A stretch of DNA of 33,729 nucleotides from Succinivibrio sp. (GCA_017635415.1 JAGBLM010000092.1:1-33729); one strand, 5' to 3'. Shown: positions 1-6,580, counted from the stretch's first letter. The notes: a model not told the origin generated them from the sequence alone. Made by a program: numbers and translations.

Positions 1-141
1 AATTTAAGCATAAGGTCGGACTAGAGGAAAAAACCAATGAATGATGAAAAATTGAACTTCTCGCAGTGGAATCCGACAACTGCTGCACCATTCTTGAAAG
101 AGAAGGAAGGGCTGAGACTTCGAGCATATCGCGACATTGGA
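1..141. repeat. Terminal direct repeat, left copy (assembly overlap of a circle)
   Basis: Bases 1-141 are identical to 33589-33729. The repeat runs from the end of the holin gene into the lysozyme gene, so the two ends join without a break and restore an intact holin-lysozyme overlap. A repeat of exactly this kind is what a k-mer assembler leaves on a circular molecule. A real 141-bp terminal redundancy is possible but less likely. Removing one copy gives about 33,588 bp. Confidence 0.93.
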
Positions 142-483
142 GGCGTGTGGACCATTGGATATGGCCACACCGGAGGCGTCCATCCAGGCCAGGTCATTGA
201 CCTGAAAACGGCAAACCGGATCCTGCTTGATGACATCCAGAACATCGCTGAGGAATTGGGGCCTCACATCCATGTACCGGTCACTCAAGGGCAATTTGTC
301 GCCTTGATTTCATTGGCTTTCAATGTCGGTGCTCCTGCCGTCATCCGATCCAGAATGCTCAGACACTTCAACGCGGGCAACATGGAAAAAATGAGGATTG
401 AGTTCCTTGATTTCAATCGCGTGAACCGTGTGCCTAATGACGCGCTGACCAGGCGCAGACAATCGGAGCTAGATCTAATGTGA
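37..483 (+). CDS. Endolysin, T4-type lysozyme (GH24 muramidase)
   Basis: This 148-aa protein should cleave the glycan backbone of peptidoglycan to release virions. The GH24 catalytic arrangement is present: Glu24, eight residues, Asp33, five residues, Thr39, inside KEGLRLRAYRD...WTIGYGHT. There is no signal peptide or N-terminal membrane anchor, so export probably depends on the holin. AGAGGA lies about 8 bases before the ATG. The ATG overlaps the end of the holin gene by 8 bases across the circular junction, and the Rz gene follows with a GTG overlapping the stop. The family assignment is firm; the length is normal for phage lysozymes. Confidence 0.93.
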   Translation: MNDEKLNFSQWNPTTAAPFLKEKEGLRLRAYRDIGGVWTIGYGHTGGVHPGQVIDLKTANRILLDDIQNIAEELGPHIHVPVTQGQFVALISLAFNVGAPAVIRSRMLRHFNAGNMEKMRIEFLDFNRVNRVPNDALTRRRQSELDLM

Positions 484-860
484 ACCCGTTTTCTCTTTTG
501 AAAATTTGCGCCGGTGCTGTTGTGGTCATCGGCGCATACTTTTTTGGACTGTCTCAGGGCCACGATTCTGAACAACTGAAATCAGCTCAGAAACAGGTGC
601 GAGAACTAACTGAAACGATTCAACGATATGAAACTAAACAGAAAGAGCAATCATTGGCGCTGGCTGAGTTGCGTGTCTCTGAATCTACTGCTCGTGCTGA
701 TTCTGACCGGATGCGCGACAGAATCCACGACCTTGAGAAACGAGCCAAAACCGCTACCGCTAGAGACACAGTTCGATGTCTCCAGATGGGAGCGGAATGT
801 CGAGAGCTATTGCAACAAGCTAGAGGAGCTCTTAACTACTGTAGAAAAGCGCTACAGTGA
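480..860 (+). CDS. Rz: Inner-membrane spanin (Rz-like)
   Basis: This 126-aa protein has one N-terminal membrane helix (about residues 7-25) followed by a charged, heptad-like coiled coil (about 30-95). That is the i-spanin layout: anchored in the inner membrane and spanning the periplasm to pair with Rz1. It starts with GTG at 480, preceded by GGAG, and overlaps the lysozyme stop. Rz1 is embedded in another frame within its second half, the classical arrangement. Sequence conservation among spanins is low, so the call rests on topology, position and the embedded lipoprotein gene. Confidence 0.87.
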   Translation: MNPFSLLKICAGAVVVIGAYFFGLSQGHDSEQLKSAQKQVRELTETIQRYETKQKEQSLALAELRVSESTARADSDRMRDRIHDLEKRAKTATARDTVRCLQMGAECRELLQQARGALNYCRKALQ

Positions 861-882
861 TAAATCGGAGGTGAAAAAATGA
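628..882 (+). CDS. Rz1: Outer-membrane spanin lipoprotein (Rz1-like), nested in Rz
   Basis: This 84-aa reading frame lies inside the Rz gene and runs 22 bases past it. It begins with a basic stretch and a hydrophobic segment ending in a lipobox, LILTGC, with Cys29 as the lipidated residue. The mature part would be about 56 residues, with prolines soon after the lipidation site. In the family this is the o-spanin, which joins Rz to fuse inner and outer membranes in the last step of lysis of Gram-negative cells. Its stop overlaps the start of the next gene (ATGA at 879). Confidence 0.87.
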   Translation: MKLNRKSNHWRWLSCVSLNLLLVLILTGCATESTTLRNEPKPLPLETQFDVSRWERNVESYCNKLEELLTTVEKRYSDKSEVKK

Positions 883-1049
883 CTGAACTTGAACAATACG
901 GAATTAAAGACAGCGAACGCACAAAATGCGAAGTTTGGACGCGCGTGATGGGATACCATCGCCCAGTTGATTCATTTAATATCGGCAAGCAAGGCGAGGT
1001 GGCAGAGCGGAAATATTTTGACGAGAAGAAGTGCTGCTGTCGCAAGTAA
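879..1049 (+). CDS. Small NrdD-like protein (glycyl-radical C-terminal domain alone)
   Basis: This 56-aa protein follows a strong ribosome binding site (GGAGG, 879 ATG) and overlaps the Rz1 stop, so it belongs to the lysis operon. Residues about 17-47 read CEVWTRVMGY...SFNIGKQGEVAERKYF. This resembles the end of class III anaerobic ribonucleotide reductase (NrdD), where RVxGY holds the radical glycine and FNxGKQxE follows. A CCC motif near the C-terminus could bind metal, whereas NrdD has a four-cysteine zinc site. It might act as a replaceable radical-bearing part, as GrcA/YfiD does for pyruvate formate-lyase; that role is inference. The start and reading frame are well supported, the function is not. 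Confidence 0.72.
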   Translation: MTELEQYGIKDSERTKCEVWTRVMGYHRPVDSFNIGKQGEVAERKYFDEKKCCCRK

Positions 1050-1075
1050 AAAGCAGAAGTCTCAGACATTAAAAA

Positions 1076-1102
1076 AGGCGCTCAACGCGCCTCAACTTTT
1101 TT
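1076..1102 (+). terminator. Rho-independent terminator of the lysis cassette
   Basis: Stem AGGCGC (1076-1081), loop TCAAC, stem GCGCCT (1087-1092), then CAACTTTTTT. It lies 27 bases after the NrdD-like gene and would end late transcription before the attachment region. Confidence 0.85.
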
Positions 1103-1374
1103 CTACTGGTGGTGCTTTTGGTGGTGCTTTTTAAAAACTCTCTTGCAAGTTATTGATTTAAAAAGACCGTTGGCGGAAAGGGTGTCCCCTTGAGAATATT
1201 TAAGAACCTTCGAGAACTGAAGAGAATCAAAAAGAATTTTTAAGAATATTCAAATAGTTAAATTCTAATTTATTTTATCCTCAAAAGGAATCTAAGAGAA
1301 CTATCGAGAACCTAAGAGAATTTTTTCTAAAATTTCTGTGGTGTTTCTGTGGTGCTTTTTTTAGAGTTGAGGAT
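1103..1374. other. Non-coding attP candidate region with direct repeats
   Basis: No gene is seen here. Directly upstream of the integrase the region carries GGTGGTGCTTTT twice in tandem (1108-1119, 1120-1131) and TTTCTGTGGTG twice in tandem (1333-1343, 1344-1354), the second followed by CTTTTTTT. The GGTGCTTTT element is thus shared between both ends of the region. Between them are AT-rich copies related to CGAGAAC...AAGAGAAT (around 1208-1227 and 1304-1320). This looks like integrase arm sites flanking a core, but no exact core can be named without the host junction. Confidence 0.5.
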
Positions 1375-2544
1375 ATGAAAATAACAAGCAAGAACGTTTT
1401 TACAGTTGAGGACGGTAACCACACGGTGGCTCCGAACCTGATTCTAGTCGTGCGAGGCAATACGCGCCGCTTTATTTTTAGATACTCTGAAAACGGGAAA
1501 CGGACGGATAAGTCGCTCGGGCCAGCTCGTAAATTATCGCTCTCGGACGCGAAGGCCTTGGCTGATGAACTCCGTTCTAAATTAGCGCTCGGCGAGGAAA
1601 TTAAAACTAGGAGAGAACGGAAAGAGAAAGAAAACACACCAGATGTGCCAGTCTTTAAAACTTATGCTATCGAGACTATTGACCGCCTTCAAGAGGTCAA
1701 GTGCTGGAGGAATAAAAAGCACGCACAGCAATGGCGCAACACGATAGAGCAATACGCGTTCCCATTTATCGGAGACAAACCGATAAATGAAATCATTCGG
1801 GATGACGTATTAAATATATTGAGGCCGATTTGGCAGGAGAAGAACGAGACGGCTTCAAGGGTTCGAGGCCGTTTAGAGAACATCCTGGCTTATGCCGTTA
1901 CTGACGGGATCTTGCCGTCTAATCCTGCTGCCTGGAGAGGAAATCTTGATAGGTATTTGGCGCCCCAGAGTAAGGTTAAGGTGGTCAAGCACTTCGAGGC
2001 TATGCCTTTCAGTGTTTTGCAAGATAAGGTTAGGTGTTTAATTCCAGCAAACAACCGGACTAGGCAGGCAATTTTATTTACGATCCTGACCGCCTCAAGA
2101 ATTGGAGAATCAGTGCCAGCGTGCTGGGATGAAATTGATTTTAAAAACAGAGTGTGGAGTGTACCGCCAGAACGACGGAAAGATGGAAAGCCGTATCCGC
2201 ACCGAGTTCCTTTAAGCACTCAGGCGATTGATTTATTAAATTCGATTGAACGGCAGGGAGAGAAGATTTTTGACGCGCCAAACAGGAAAGCGGATAGCCG
2301 TTATTCCCTGACTGGGCTTTTAAAGCGGATGACGGGGACCGACGCCACAATGCACGGGTTTAGGTCCACGTTCAGAGATTGGTGCGCAGAGAACGGAGTG
2401 CCCGATATTCTTGCGGAGAAAAGTATGTCGCACGCAACGGGAAACGCCGTTGTCCAGGCCTATCAACGTTCTGACCTCCTGGAGCAACGACGTGAAGTAA
2501 TGCAACGCTGGTCTGATGCGGTGTTTGAGAAAGTTGAGGATTAA
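1375..2544 (+). CDS. int: Tyrosine-recombinase integrase (P4-type)
   Basis: This 389-aa site-specific recombinase should insert and excise the phage genome. The N-terminal region (about 20-75) resembles the arm-binding DUF4102 fold, a SAM-like core-binding domain follows (about 90-190), and the catalytic domain starts near 205. The catalytic residues are Arg242 (TASRIGES), His327 and Arg330 (MHGFRSTF), His353 (SHATG) and nucleophile Tyr363 (AYQRSD). It lies beside the repeat-rich region and faces a small excisionase-like gene, the usual integration module. It is clearly different in sequence from the second tyrosine recombinase at 31317-32483. Confidence 0.93.
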   Translation: MKITSKNVFTVEDGNHTVAPNLILVVRGNTRRFIFRYSENGKRTDKSLGPARKLSLSDAKALADELRSKLALGEEIKTRRERKEKENTPDVPVFKTYAIETIDRLQEVKCWRNKKHAQQWRNTIEQYAFPFIGDKPINEIIRDDVLNILRPIWQEKNETASRVRGRLENILAYAVTDGILPSNPAAWRGNLDRYLAPQSKVKVVKHFEAMPFSVLQDKVRCLIPANNRTRQAILFTILTASRIGESVPACWDEIDFKNRVWSVPPERRKDGKPYPHRVPLSTQAIDLLNSIERQGEKIFDAPNRKADSRYSLTGLLKRMTGTDATMHGFRSTFRDWCAENGVPDILAEKSMSHATGNAVVQAYQRSDLLEQRREVMQRWSDAVFEKVED

Positions 2545-2720
2545 GCACAGTTAAGGTTAGGCCGAGACTTCCACCAATTATCAACTTCTCGTTCAGACCA
2601 AAAAGGGCGCCGTTTAACATAGCGCCCTTTCGGAAAGTATCCTTCCTTGATCCATTTATCTATTGTTCTGGTTGTCACCTGCAACCGCTCAGCAACTTGA
2701 TATTTATTTAAGAATGTCAT
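2541..2720 (-). CDS. Excisionase-like helix-turn-helix protein (AlpA/MerR-type fold)
   Basis: This 59-aa protein starts MTFLNKYQVAERLQVTTRTI and continues DKWIKEGYFP, the typical helix-turn-helix plus wing of phage excisionases and AlpA-like regulators. WSEREVDNWW at the end fits the last helix of this fold. GGAGGTGC precedes the ATG at 2720. It is the last gene of the leftward early operon, and its stop overlaps the end of the integrase by 4 bases, tail to tail. In the family it would bend DNA at the attachment site to direct excision. A perfect 9-bp hairpin lies inside the coding region. Confidence 0.75.
   Translation of the reverse strand: MTFLNKYQVAERLQVTTRTIDKWIKEGYFPKGRYVKRRPFWSEREVDNWWKSRPNLNCA
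2602..2630 (-). terminator. Hairpin terminator inside the excisionase-like gene
   Basis: Perfect 9-bp stem AAAGGGCGC (2602-2610) and GCGCCCTTT (2622-2630), 11-base loop. On the minus strand the stem is followed by TTTTT, a good intrinsic terminator; on the plus strand it has only three Ts but could still end integrase transcripts. On the minus strand it lies within codons of the excisionase-like gene. Confidence 0.6.
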
Positions 2721-3031
2721 TTTGCACCTCCTGCTTTTTCAATCCGTAAAATCTCTCGATTCACTTTATCAAGACAAATCTTGTCGAACTCTTTCTTGTC
2801 TTCAGGCTTAATCAACATTTTGAATTGCTCGATCATGATGTGAACGTCCGCGGCCTCCTCAATAATATGGAGCCAGTGTTCTTTGCTCGGCTTATCGAAA
2901 TAAATAGCAAACGCTTCCTGGAGTTCATCGACCTCTTCTGGCAATTTTTCAAAAATCTGATTGTCATATCCGTAATGGCTAGAGATTCTGACCAGGCAGT
3001 CTTCAAATTTTGCCGCGTTATGCAGATTCAT
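2717..3031 (-). CDS. MazG-like nucleotide pyrophosphohydrolase
   Basis: This 104-aa all-alpha protein contains EEVDELQEAF (about residues 32-41) and HIIEEAADVHIMIEQF (about 55-70). These are the paired ExxE and ExxD metal-binding motifs of MazG-type enzymes, which hydrolyse nucleoside triphosphates to monophosphates and pyrophosphate. Phage versions may clean or tune the nucleotide pool. Two ATG codons occur in tandem (3034 and 3031); AGGAGG lies 6 bases before the second, so 3031 is preferred. The gene overlaps its upstream neighbour by 14 bases. Confidence 0.8.
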   Translation of the reverse strand: MNLHNAAKFEDCLVRISSHYGYDNQIFEKLPEEVDELQEAFAIYFDKPSKEHWLHIIEEAADVHIMIEQFKMLIKPEDKKEFDKICLDKVNREILRIEKAGGAK

Positions 3032-3209
3032 CATCAGCCTCCTGGAGCACCTTGTTCACTTGCTCCTTAAGTTTGTTTTTCAATTCCATGCAGTCGCCAA
3101 TCTCTTTGTTGTCACGTTTTTCCATACAGCAGGCGTGATCCAGATAAAAATAAACGAGGCGGATCATCAGCAGCGCCTCGTCTTTTGTGATTTCAATTTT
3201 GCCCATCAT
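3018..3209 (-). CDS. Hypothetical small protein of the early operon
   Basis: This 63-aa protein is not recognised. It is mostly helical and charged, with a lysine- and glutamate-rich second half (KNKLKEQVNKVLQEADDE) that could form a short coiled coil. Tandem ATGs at 3209 and 3206 follow AAGGATGA. It overlaps the methyltransferase gene upstream and the MazG-like gene downstream, which shows that the three are translated from one transcript. Confidence 0.65.
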   Translation of the reverse strand: MMGKIEITKDEALLMIRLVYFYLDHACCMEKRDNKEIGDCMELKNKLKEQVNKVLQEADDESA

Positions 3210-3685
3210 TCATCCTTAAAGAAAACTAAAAAGAAACGGTTCGTTCCGGCTTTATTTGCAGCAGGCTTTTTGTCCCCGAACACAGGCTCACGCTCCAGTA
3301 CGTAAAGGAGCTCGGCCAAAGAGACATCTTTATCAGCCCACTTGAAAATTAGGGTGCCGTTGGGTTTGAGCACCCGCCATGCCTCGTTGAAAATCTTTTT
3401 CATGTCAGCATGCCAGGCCTTCTCCAGAACGCCGTAGCTTTTAGCCATGTCCGAATTTTTCCCGCAGTTGATTAAATGGGGCGGGTCGAGGACGACCATA
3501 TAAAAAGAGTTGTCAGGAAAATCTAATTTCCTGGCGTCCATGAGCTGATCTGGGTGAATCTCCAGCTTTTTGTATTGCCGCGTCCAGTGCTCTTCATCGC
3601 GGATGTCTCCGAACAAAACGGACTTATTGTTCTTGTCGAAATAAAACATCCTGGCTCCGCTCATGGGATCAAGAATCTTTTGCAT
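3206..3685 (-). CDS. SAM-dependent DNA methyltransferase
   Basis: This 159-aa protein has the two landmarks of a class I methyltransferase of the DNA-modifying type: motif I ILDPMSGARMFYFDK (about residues 4-18) for SAM binding, and a motif IV-like VVLDPPHL (about 65-72) matching DPPY/DPPH. WRVLKPNGTLIFKW is the usual beta-strand segment after motif IV. The small size suggests a single domain without a target-recognition domain. A longer frame opens at 3712, but that ATG is inside a hairpin; the ATG at 3685 begins right at motif I and is preferred. It may protect phage DNA from host restriction; the target base is unknown. Confidence 0.78.
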   Translation of the reverse strand: MQKILDPMSGARMFYFDKNNKSVLFGDIRDEEHWTRQYKKLEIHPDQLMDARKLDFPDNSFYMVVLDPPHLINCGKNSDMAKSYGVLEKAWHADMKKIFNEAWRVLKPNGTLIFKWADKDVSLAELLYVLEREPVFGDKKPAANKAGTNRFFLVFFKDE

Positions 3686-3693
3686 GATTGAAA

Positions 3694-3730
3694 ACCTAAA
3701 AAATATCGACACATTTTTTAGGTGTGTCGA
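3694..3730 (-). terminator. Alternative hairpins upstream of the methyltransferase gene
   Basis: Two mutually exclusive stems overlap. TCGACAC (3706-3712) pairs with GTGTCGA (3724-3730); read on the minus strand, this hairpin is followed by TATTTTTTA and looks like a terminator. ACCTAAAAAA (3694-3703) pairs perfectly with TTTTTTAGGT (3714-3723) and would consume the U-tract and one arm of the first. This is the shape of an attenuator, but no controlling ligand or leader peptide is seen. Confidence 0.5.
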
Positions 3731-3742
3731 TTACGTAAACAT

Positions 3743-4012
3743 TTATTTGAGAAATACTCGGGTGGCCTTGAATGTACCCCTCGTGCCGTTTTCGCACGGG
3801 TAATAAAGACCTGGATAACCATCGAGATCGTTTCGCTTTGGAACAAACTTCCAATACTCAAGCTGAATATCTTTAATGTCCGAACGCTCTATTACTTCAT
3901 CAAAGAAATCCTCAATTGATTTGATTGCTTCCTCAGCATCAAGCCAGCCATAAAGAAGAGTTTCTCCGCCGTCGCTGAAAATGACATCACCCGCCTTATA
4001 TTTGCTCGGCAT
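3743..4012 (-). CDS. Hypothetical early protein
   Basis: This 89-aa soluble protein is not recognised. It begins MPSKYKAGDVIFSDGGETLL and contains an acidic helix (AEEAIKSIEDFFDEVIERSD) followed by aromatic-rich strands (EYWKFVPKR...GLYYP). It sits between two hairpin terminators (3694-3730 and 4029-4050), so its level may be controlled separately from its neighbours. Confidence 0.6.
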   Translation of the reverse strand: MPSKYKAGDVIFSDGGETLLYGWLDAEEAIKSIEDFFDEVIERSDIKDIQLEYWKFVPKRNDLDGYPGLYYPCENGTRGTFKATRVFLK

Positions 4013-4028
4013 ACTGCCTCCATTAAAA

Positions 4029-4050
4029 AGCGCCCAACTCAGGGGCGCTT
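4029..4050 (-). terminator. Rho-independent terminator in the early operon
   Basis: Stem AGCGCCC (4029-4035) with GGGCGCT (4043-4049), loop AACTCAG. On the minus strand it is followed by TTTTTAATGG. It covers the last codons of the 4039-4593 gene. Confidence 0.75.
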
Positions 4051-4593
4051 GAAATGACGTTGATTTAATATCGCTCGGGCTCGTCCAGGCAGCTCGAAAA
4101 CATCCTGAACTCCCTCATTGATTTTTTCTCTAGCCAACTGGCGAGCGGCCAAAAACTCCTTAACGGTTCGTTCTGGTGAGGTGTCCATGCCTTCCTTCAA
4201 CAGGGCCACAATCTCCGAGCAGACCTCCCTAATCGTGTCCAGCTCCTCAGCCTTGCCCACATAGCCTGAGGCTTTACCTGACTTCTTTCGGTCAACGATA
4301 GCGGCCAGAGCATAGAGAGCTTTGATCTGTCTGTTAGTGAACTCTGCTGCTTCCTTTTCTTGACCCTTCCAGGAGCGATCAAACAACATCATCCCTCCCC
4401 AGTTGAGTAAGTCTTCAATCTGCACCATGTGGTCTTGAGTTGCCTCACCTCTAGGCAGAGTGACTTCCACAACCAGGCCCATGTCAGTGATGATGCTTTT
4501 AATCTCAGTAATGTCATTCTTGGTATAAAAAGAGCCAGTCAATCTGACTGGCCGCGGCTTGTAAGGCTTTCTGGGTTTCTTATTAGTTGACAT
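4039..4593 (-). CDS. Hypothetical early protein, basic N-terminus
   Basis: This 184-aa protein is not recognised. It opens with a basic, proline-rich segment (KKPRKPYKPRPVRLTGSFYT), then has alternating strands and helices; the end is helical. The frame is open to 4629, but ATG 4593 overlaps the stop of a 34-aa gene in another frame by 11 bases, so translational coupling favours 4593. The basic tail and its place among DNA-metabolism genes would suit a nucleic-acid-binding role, which is only a guess. Confidence 0.65.
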   Translation of the reverse strand: MSTNKKPRKPYKPRPVRLTGSFYTKNDITEIKSIITDMGLVVEVTLPRGEATQDHMVQIEDLLNWGGMMLFDRSWKGQEKEAAEFTNRQIKALYALAAIVDRKKSGKASGYVGKAEELDTIREVCSEIVALLKEGMDTSPERTVKEFLAARQLAREKINEGVQDVFELPGRARAILNQRHFKRP

Positions 4594-4687
4594 ATTGAAT
4601 CTCGATTTCTCCTGTCCAGAGCGGCTCATGGGATTCTTGCAATGTGTATTTGTAGTATTGATCTATCCGGTAAGGCTTGTTCTTCAT
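4583..4687 (-). CDS. Small hypothetical protein (34 aa)
   Basis: This short frame, MKNKPYRIDQYYKYTLQESH..., is rich in Tyr and charged residues and has no recognisable domain. Its stop overlaps the start of the 4593 gene. The ribosome binding site is weak (GCGGAT). It fills what would otherwise be a gap in a tightly packed operon, which is the main support. Confidence 0.45.
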   Translation of the reverse strand: MKNKPYRIDQYYKYTLQESHEPLWTGEIEIQYVN

Positions 4688-4702
4688 TTTGAAATCCGCA
4701 AT

Positions 4703-4948
4703 TTATCGACTGTACGACTTTAGCGCTCTGCGGATCGCGATCTTGGCCTCAGATAGAAGTTCCCAGTAGTCGGTTACAAGGCTCTGAACAAGGATGGTTT
4801 CAAGCTCAGAATCGAGCGGGCTATCAGAGCGCAGTGTCCAGTAGCCCTCATCTGTTTTGTACAGCGTGCAGACTGTCTCGGCATTGAATCTGATGTCGTA
4901 CAGCTCATGGTCTTTCCAGACAAACTCAACCTTATTTAATGTTGACAT
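4703..4948 (-). CDS. Hypothetical early protein
   Basis: This 81-aa protein begins MSTLNKVEFVWKDHELYDIR and seems to be a small alpha/beta protein with a beta-rich first half. The ATG at 4948 is preceded by GAGGAG at 7 bases, so it is preferred over the upstream in-frame ATG at 4984. It overlaps the end of the Gp157-like gene by 17 bases. No function can be assigned from the sequence. Confidence 0.65.
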   Translation of the reverse strand: MSTLNKVEFVWKDHELYDIRFNAETVCTLYKTDEGYWTLRSDSPLDSELETILVQSLVTDYWELLSEAKIAIRRALKSYSR

Positions 4949-5420
4949 TCTGGCGCTCCTCAAGATGTGCCCCAGGAACCTCAATTCCAGACTTGATTGT
5001 TTTGCTAATGGCTACCAGGTCAGGGCTTTTTTCAACTTTCACTCTGAGCAGATCTTTCGGAATAAGCTCCATGTTGTCCACAATCGTGGCAGTGGACTTG
5101 CGCAGGTAAACAGTGACGAGCGGATCAGAAACTTTCTTGAGGCCGGTCGAAGTCATAGCGTCCAGCATCAGATTTTTGAGAGTATCAGCGCGGCGCTTCA
5201 TGTCGTCCTTACGAGCCTTGAGGCGTTTGATCTGGGCGTCGATCTGCTGCGCTTCGCTGTCGAGTTCAAACAGATACAGGCCCGTGTTTTTGATTGTCTC
5301 GTTCAGGTCTCCAGCAAACTCGACAAGGGCATCAGTGCCTAAGATTTCACCTGTTTCCTCGTCCACCTGGACGCCTTCTAAAACCTTTCGGTATTCATCA
5401 GGAATTTCATAAAGTTTCAT
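4932..5420 (-). CDS. Gp157-like phage protein
   Basis: This 162-aa protein matches the layout of the siphovirus Gp157 family: MKLYEI..EY at the start, a glutamate/lysine-rich coiled coil (about 40-85, EAQQIDAQIKRLKARKDDM), then short strands with LRKSTATIVDN and IPKDLLRV. The family is found in phage recombination/replication clusters and was named from a Streptococcus thermophilus phage gene linked to phage resistance; its biochemical role is unclear. Here it lies just after SSB and ERF, the usual company. A hairpin separates it from SSB. Confidence 0.8.
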   Translation of the reverse strand: MKLYEIPDEYRKVLEGVQVDEETGEILGTDALVEFAGDLNETIKNTGLYLFELDSEAQQIDAQIKRLKARKDDMKRRADTLKNLMLDAMTSTGLKKVSDPLVTVYLRKSTATIVDNMELIPKDLLRVKVEKSPDLVAISKTIKSGIEVPGAHLEERQNVNIK

Positions 5421-5425
5421 TTAAA

Positions 5426-5453
5426 GAAAAAGCGCAGTTATTGGCCGCGCTTT
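5426..5453 (-). terminator. Hairpin between SSB and the Gp157-like gene
   Basis: AAAGCGC and GCGCTTT (plus-strand arms 5428-5434 and 5447-5453) form a stem. On the minus strand it is followed by TTCTTTAA. It looks like an intrinsic, possibly leaky, terminator after SSB. Confidence 0.6.
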
Positions 5454-5471
5454 CTTGTACGTTAGAAAAGA

Positions 5472-5888
5472 CTAGAAGGGGATGTCTTCAGGGTTGCCCG
5501 TGTAAGGCTCCTCGGCTGGAGCTTGTTTGGCCTGGCCAGCCTGTGCGGGTCGATCGGACTTCTTGTCGAGGAGCTGGAGGTTGTCTGCAACAATCTCGGT
5601 GCTGTACTGAGTTTTGCCTTCCTTGTTTTCCCATTTTCTGGTGCGAAGGTGACCTTCAATGAACACTTTGGAACCCTTGCTCAGGTAAGTCTGGGCAACC
5701 TCAGCAGTGCGACCAATGCAGGTGATACGGTGCCACTCTGTTTCCTCTTTGCGCTCACCGTCTTCGCTTTTACGGAAAGTCGAGGTGGCAACCGAGAATG
5801 AAGTGATCTGCAAATTTGTGTTTGTGAATCGGGTTTCTGGATCACGTCCGAGAGAACCCAGAATGAAAACCTTATTGACGCTAGGCAT
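5472..5888 (-). CDS. ssb: Single-stranded DNA-binding protein
   Basis: This 138-aa protein has the SSB OB fold: VNKVFILGSLGRDPETR at the start, then SFSVATS, WHRITCIGRTAEVAQTYLSKGSKVFIEG and a RKWENKEGKTQYSTEIVA strand. A flexible Gln/Ala/Pro-rich linker follows, and the protein ends DIPF, the acidic-hydrophobic tip that recruits partner proteins in bacterial SSBs. It would coat single-stranded phage DNA in replication and recombination. Its start overlaps the end of the ERF gene, which fits joint expression. Confidence 0.96.
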   Translation of the reverse strand: MPSVNKVFILGSLGRDPETRFTNTNLQITSFSVATSTFRKSEDGERKEETEWHRITCIGRTAEVAQTYLSKGSKVFIEGHLRTRKWENKEGKTQYSTEIVADNLQLLDKKSDRPAQAGQAKQAPAEEPYTGNPEDIPF

Positions 5889-6543
5889 TAGCGGCCTCCT
5901 GTTTTAATTGATCGTGAATCTTTGTTTTGACTAAATACTGTTTTTCATCCGCGTGCAGTTTGCTGTAGAAAGACTTGTAAGCCTCCAGGCCGTCTAGACA
6001 AACTCTCTTTGCTTCCTCAACCAGGTTGAAATACTTTTCCTCTTCGGAAACTTGAGTGGCTGGAGGAGCTGGCTGCTTCGGCTGAGGTGCTGCTGTCCTT
6101 GCAGGTGCACGGGCTTTGCCTTTGTAGGCATCCTCGGACGCCTGGCGGCCGTCATCGTCTTCTTCACCGTAGCTGAGACCAAGGAATGAGACGAAAGAGT
6201 ATCGGCGGGCATACGTGACTGCGCTCCCAAACGCTTGCACGCCCTTTTGCTGGAGGCCAGCGGTGGTCACGAAGAACACGCCAGAGGAAAGTGTTTCGCC
6301 TTCCTCGGAGACAAGGACTGTCTCGATCCCCACGCGGTCTTCTTCAGTCGTGGTCTTTTGGACGACGGCCAGGCCGTGCTTGTTGAGAATTGGCAGAATC
6401 GTGTCCAGGCAGGAGGAGATGTTTGCGTAACTGTAACCGCGTCCGCTGCCGAAGGCTTTGGCCTCCTGATCCTGAACAATTCGCGGAAATTCCTTTTGCG
6501 CATCAATCAGGCGCATGCAGATGTTTTTATTAACTGTAGTCAT
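5881..6543 (-). CDS. ERF-family single-strand annealing protein
   Basis: This 220-aa protein carries the ERF-family signature in its first 130 residues: KAFGSGRGYSYANISSCLD, then LPILNKHGLAVVQ and QAFGSAVTYARRYSFVSFLGL. A Pro/Ala-rich linker (about 150-172) leads to a helical C-terminal part. ERF proteins, as in phage P22, anneal homologous single strands and can circularise the infecting genome. SSB overlaps it downstream. The start is ATG at 6543 with AAGGATAG upstream; a GC-rich hairpin lies just before that site. Confidence 0.9.
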   Translation of the reverse strand: MTTVNKNICMRLIDAQKEFPRIVQDQEAKAFGSGRGYSYANISSCLDTILPILNKHGLAVVQKTTTEEDRVGIETVLVSEEGETLSSGVFFVTTAGLQQKGVQAFGSAVTYARRYSFVSFLGLSYGEEDDDGRQASEDAYKGKARAPARTAAPQPKQPAPPATQVSEEEKYFNLVEEAKRVCLDGLEAYKSFYSKLHADEKQYLVKTKIHDQLKQEAANA

Positions 6544-6558
6544 GTGCTATCCTTTGAA

Positions 6559-6580
6559 GAGGGTTGCGGTAACAACCCTC
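6559..6580 (-). promoter_or_regulatory. Hairpin just upstream of the ERF ribosome binding site
   Basis: GAGGGTTG (6559-6566) pairs perfectly with CAACCCTC (6573-6580) around a 6-base loop, ending about 9 bases before the ERF ribosome binding site on the minus strand. There is no U-tract, so it is more likely a translational control or RNA-stability element than a terminator. The regulator is unknown. Confidence 0.4.

Noticed and set aside
4857..5342. 161-aa plus-strand frame
   Set aside because: Antisense to the Gp157-like gene, no ribosome binding site, and against the direction of a tightly packed operon.
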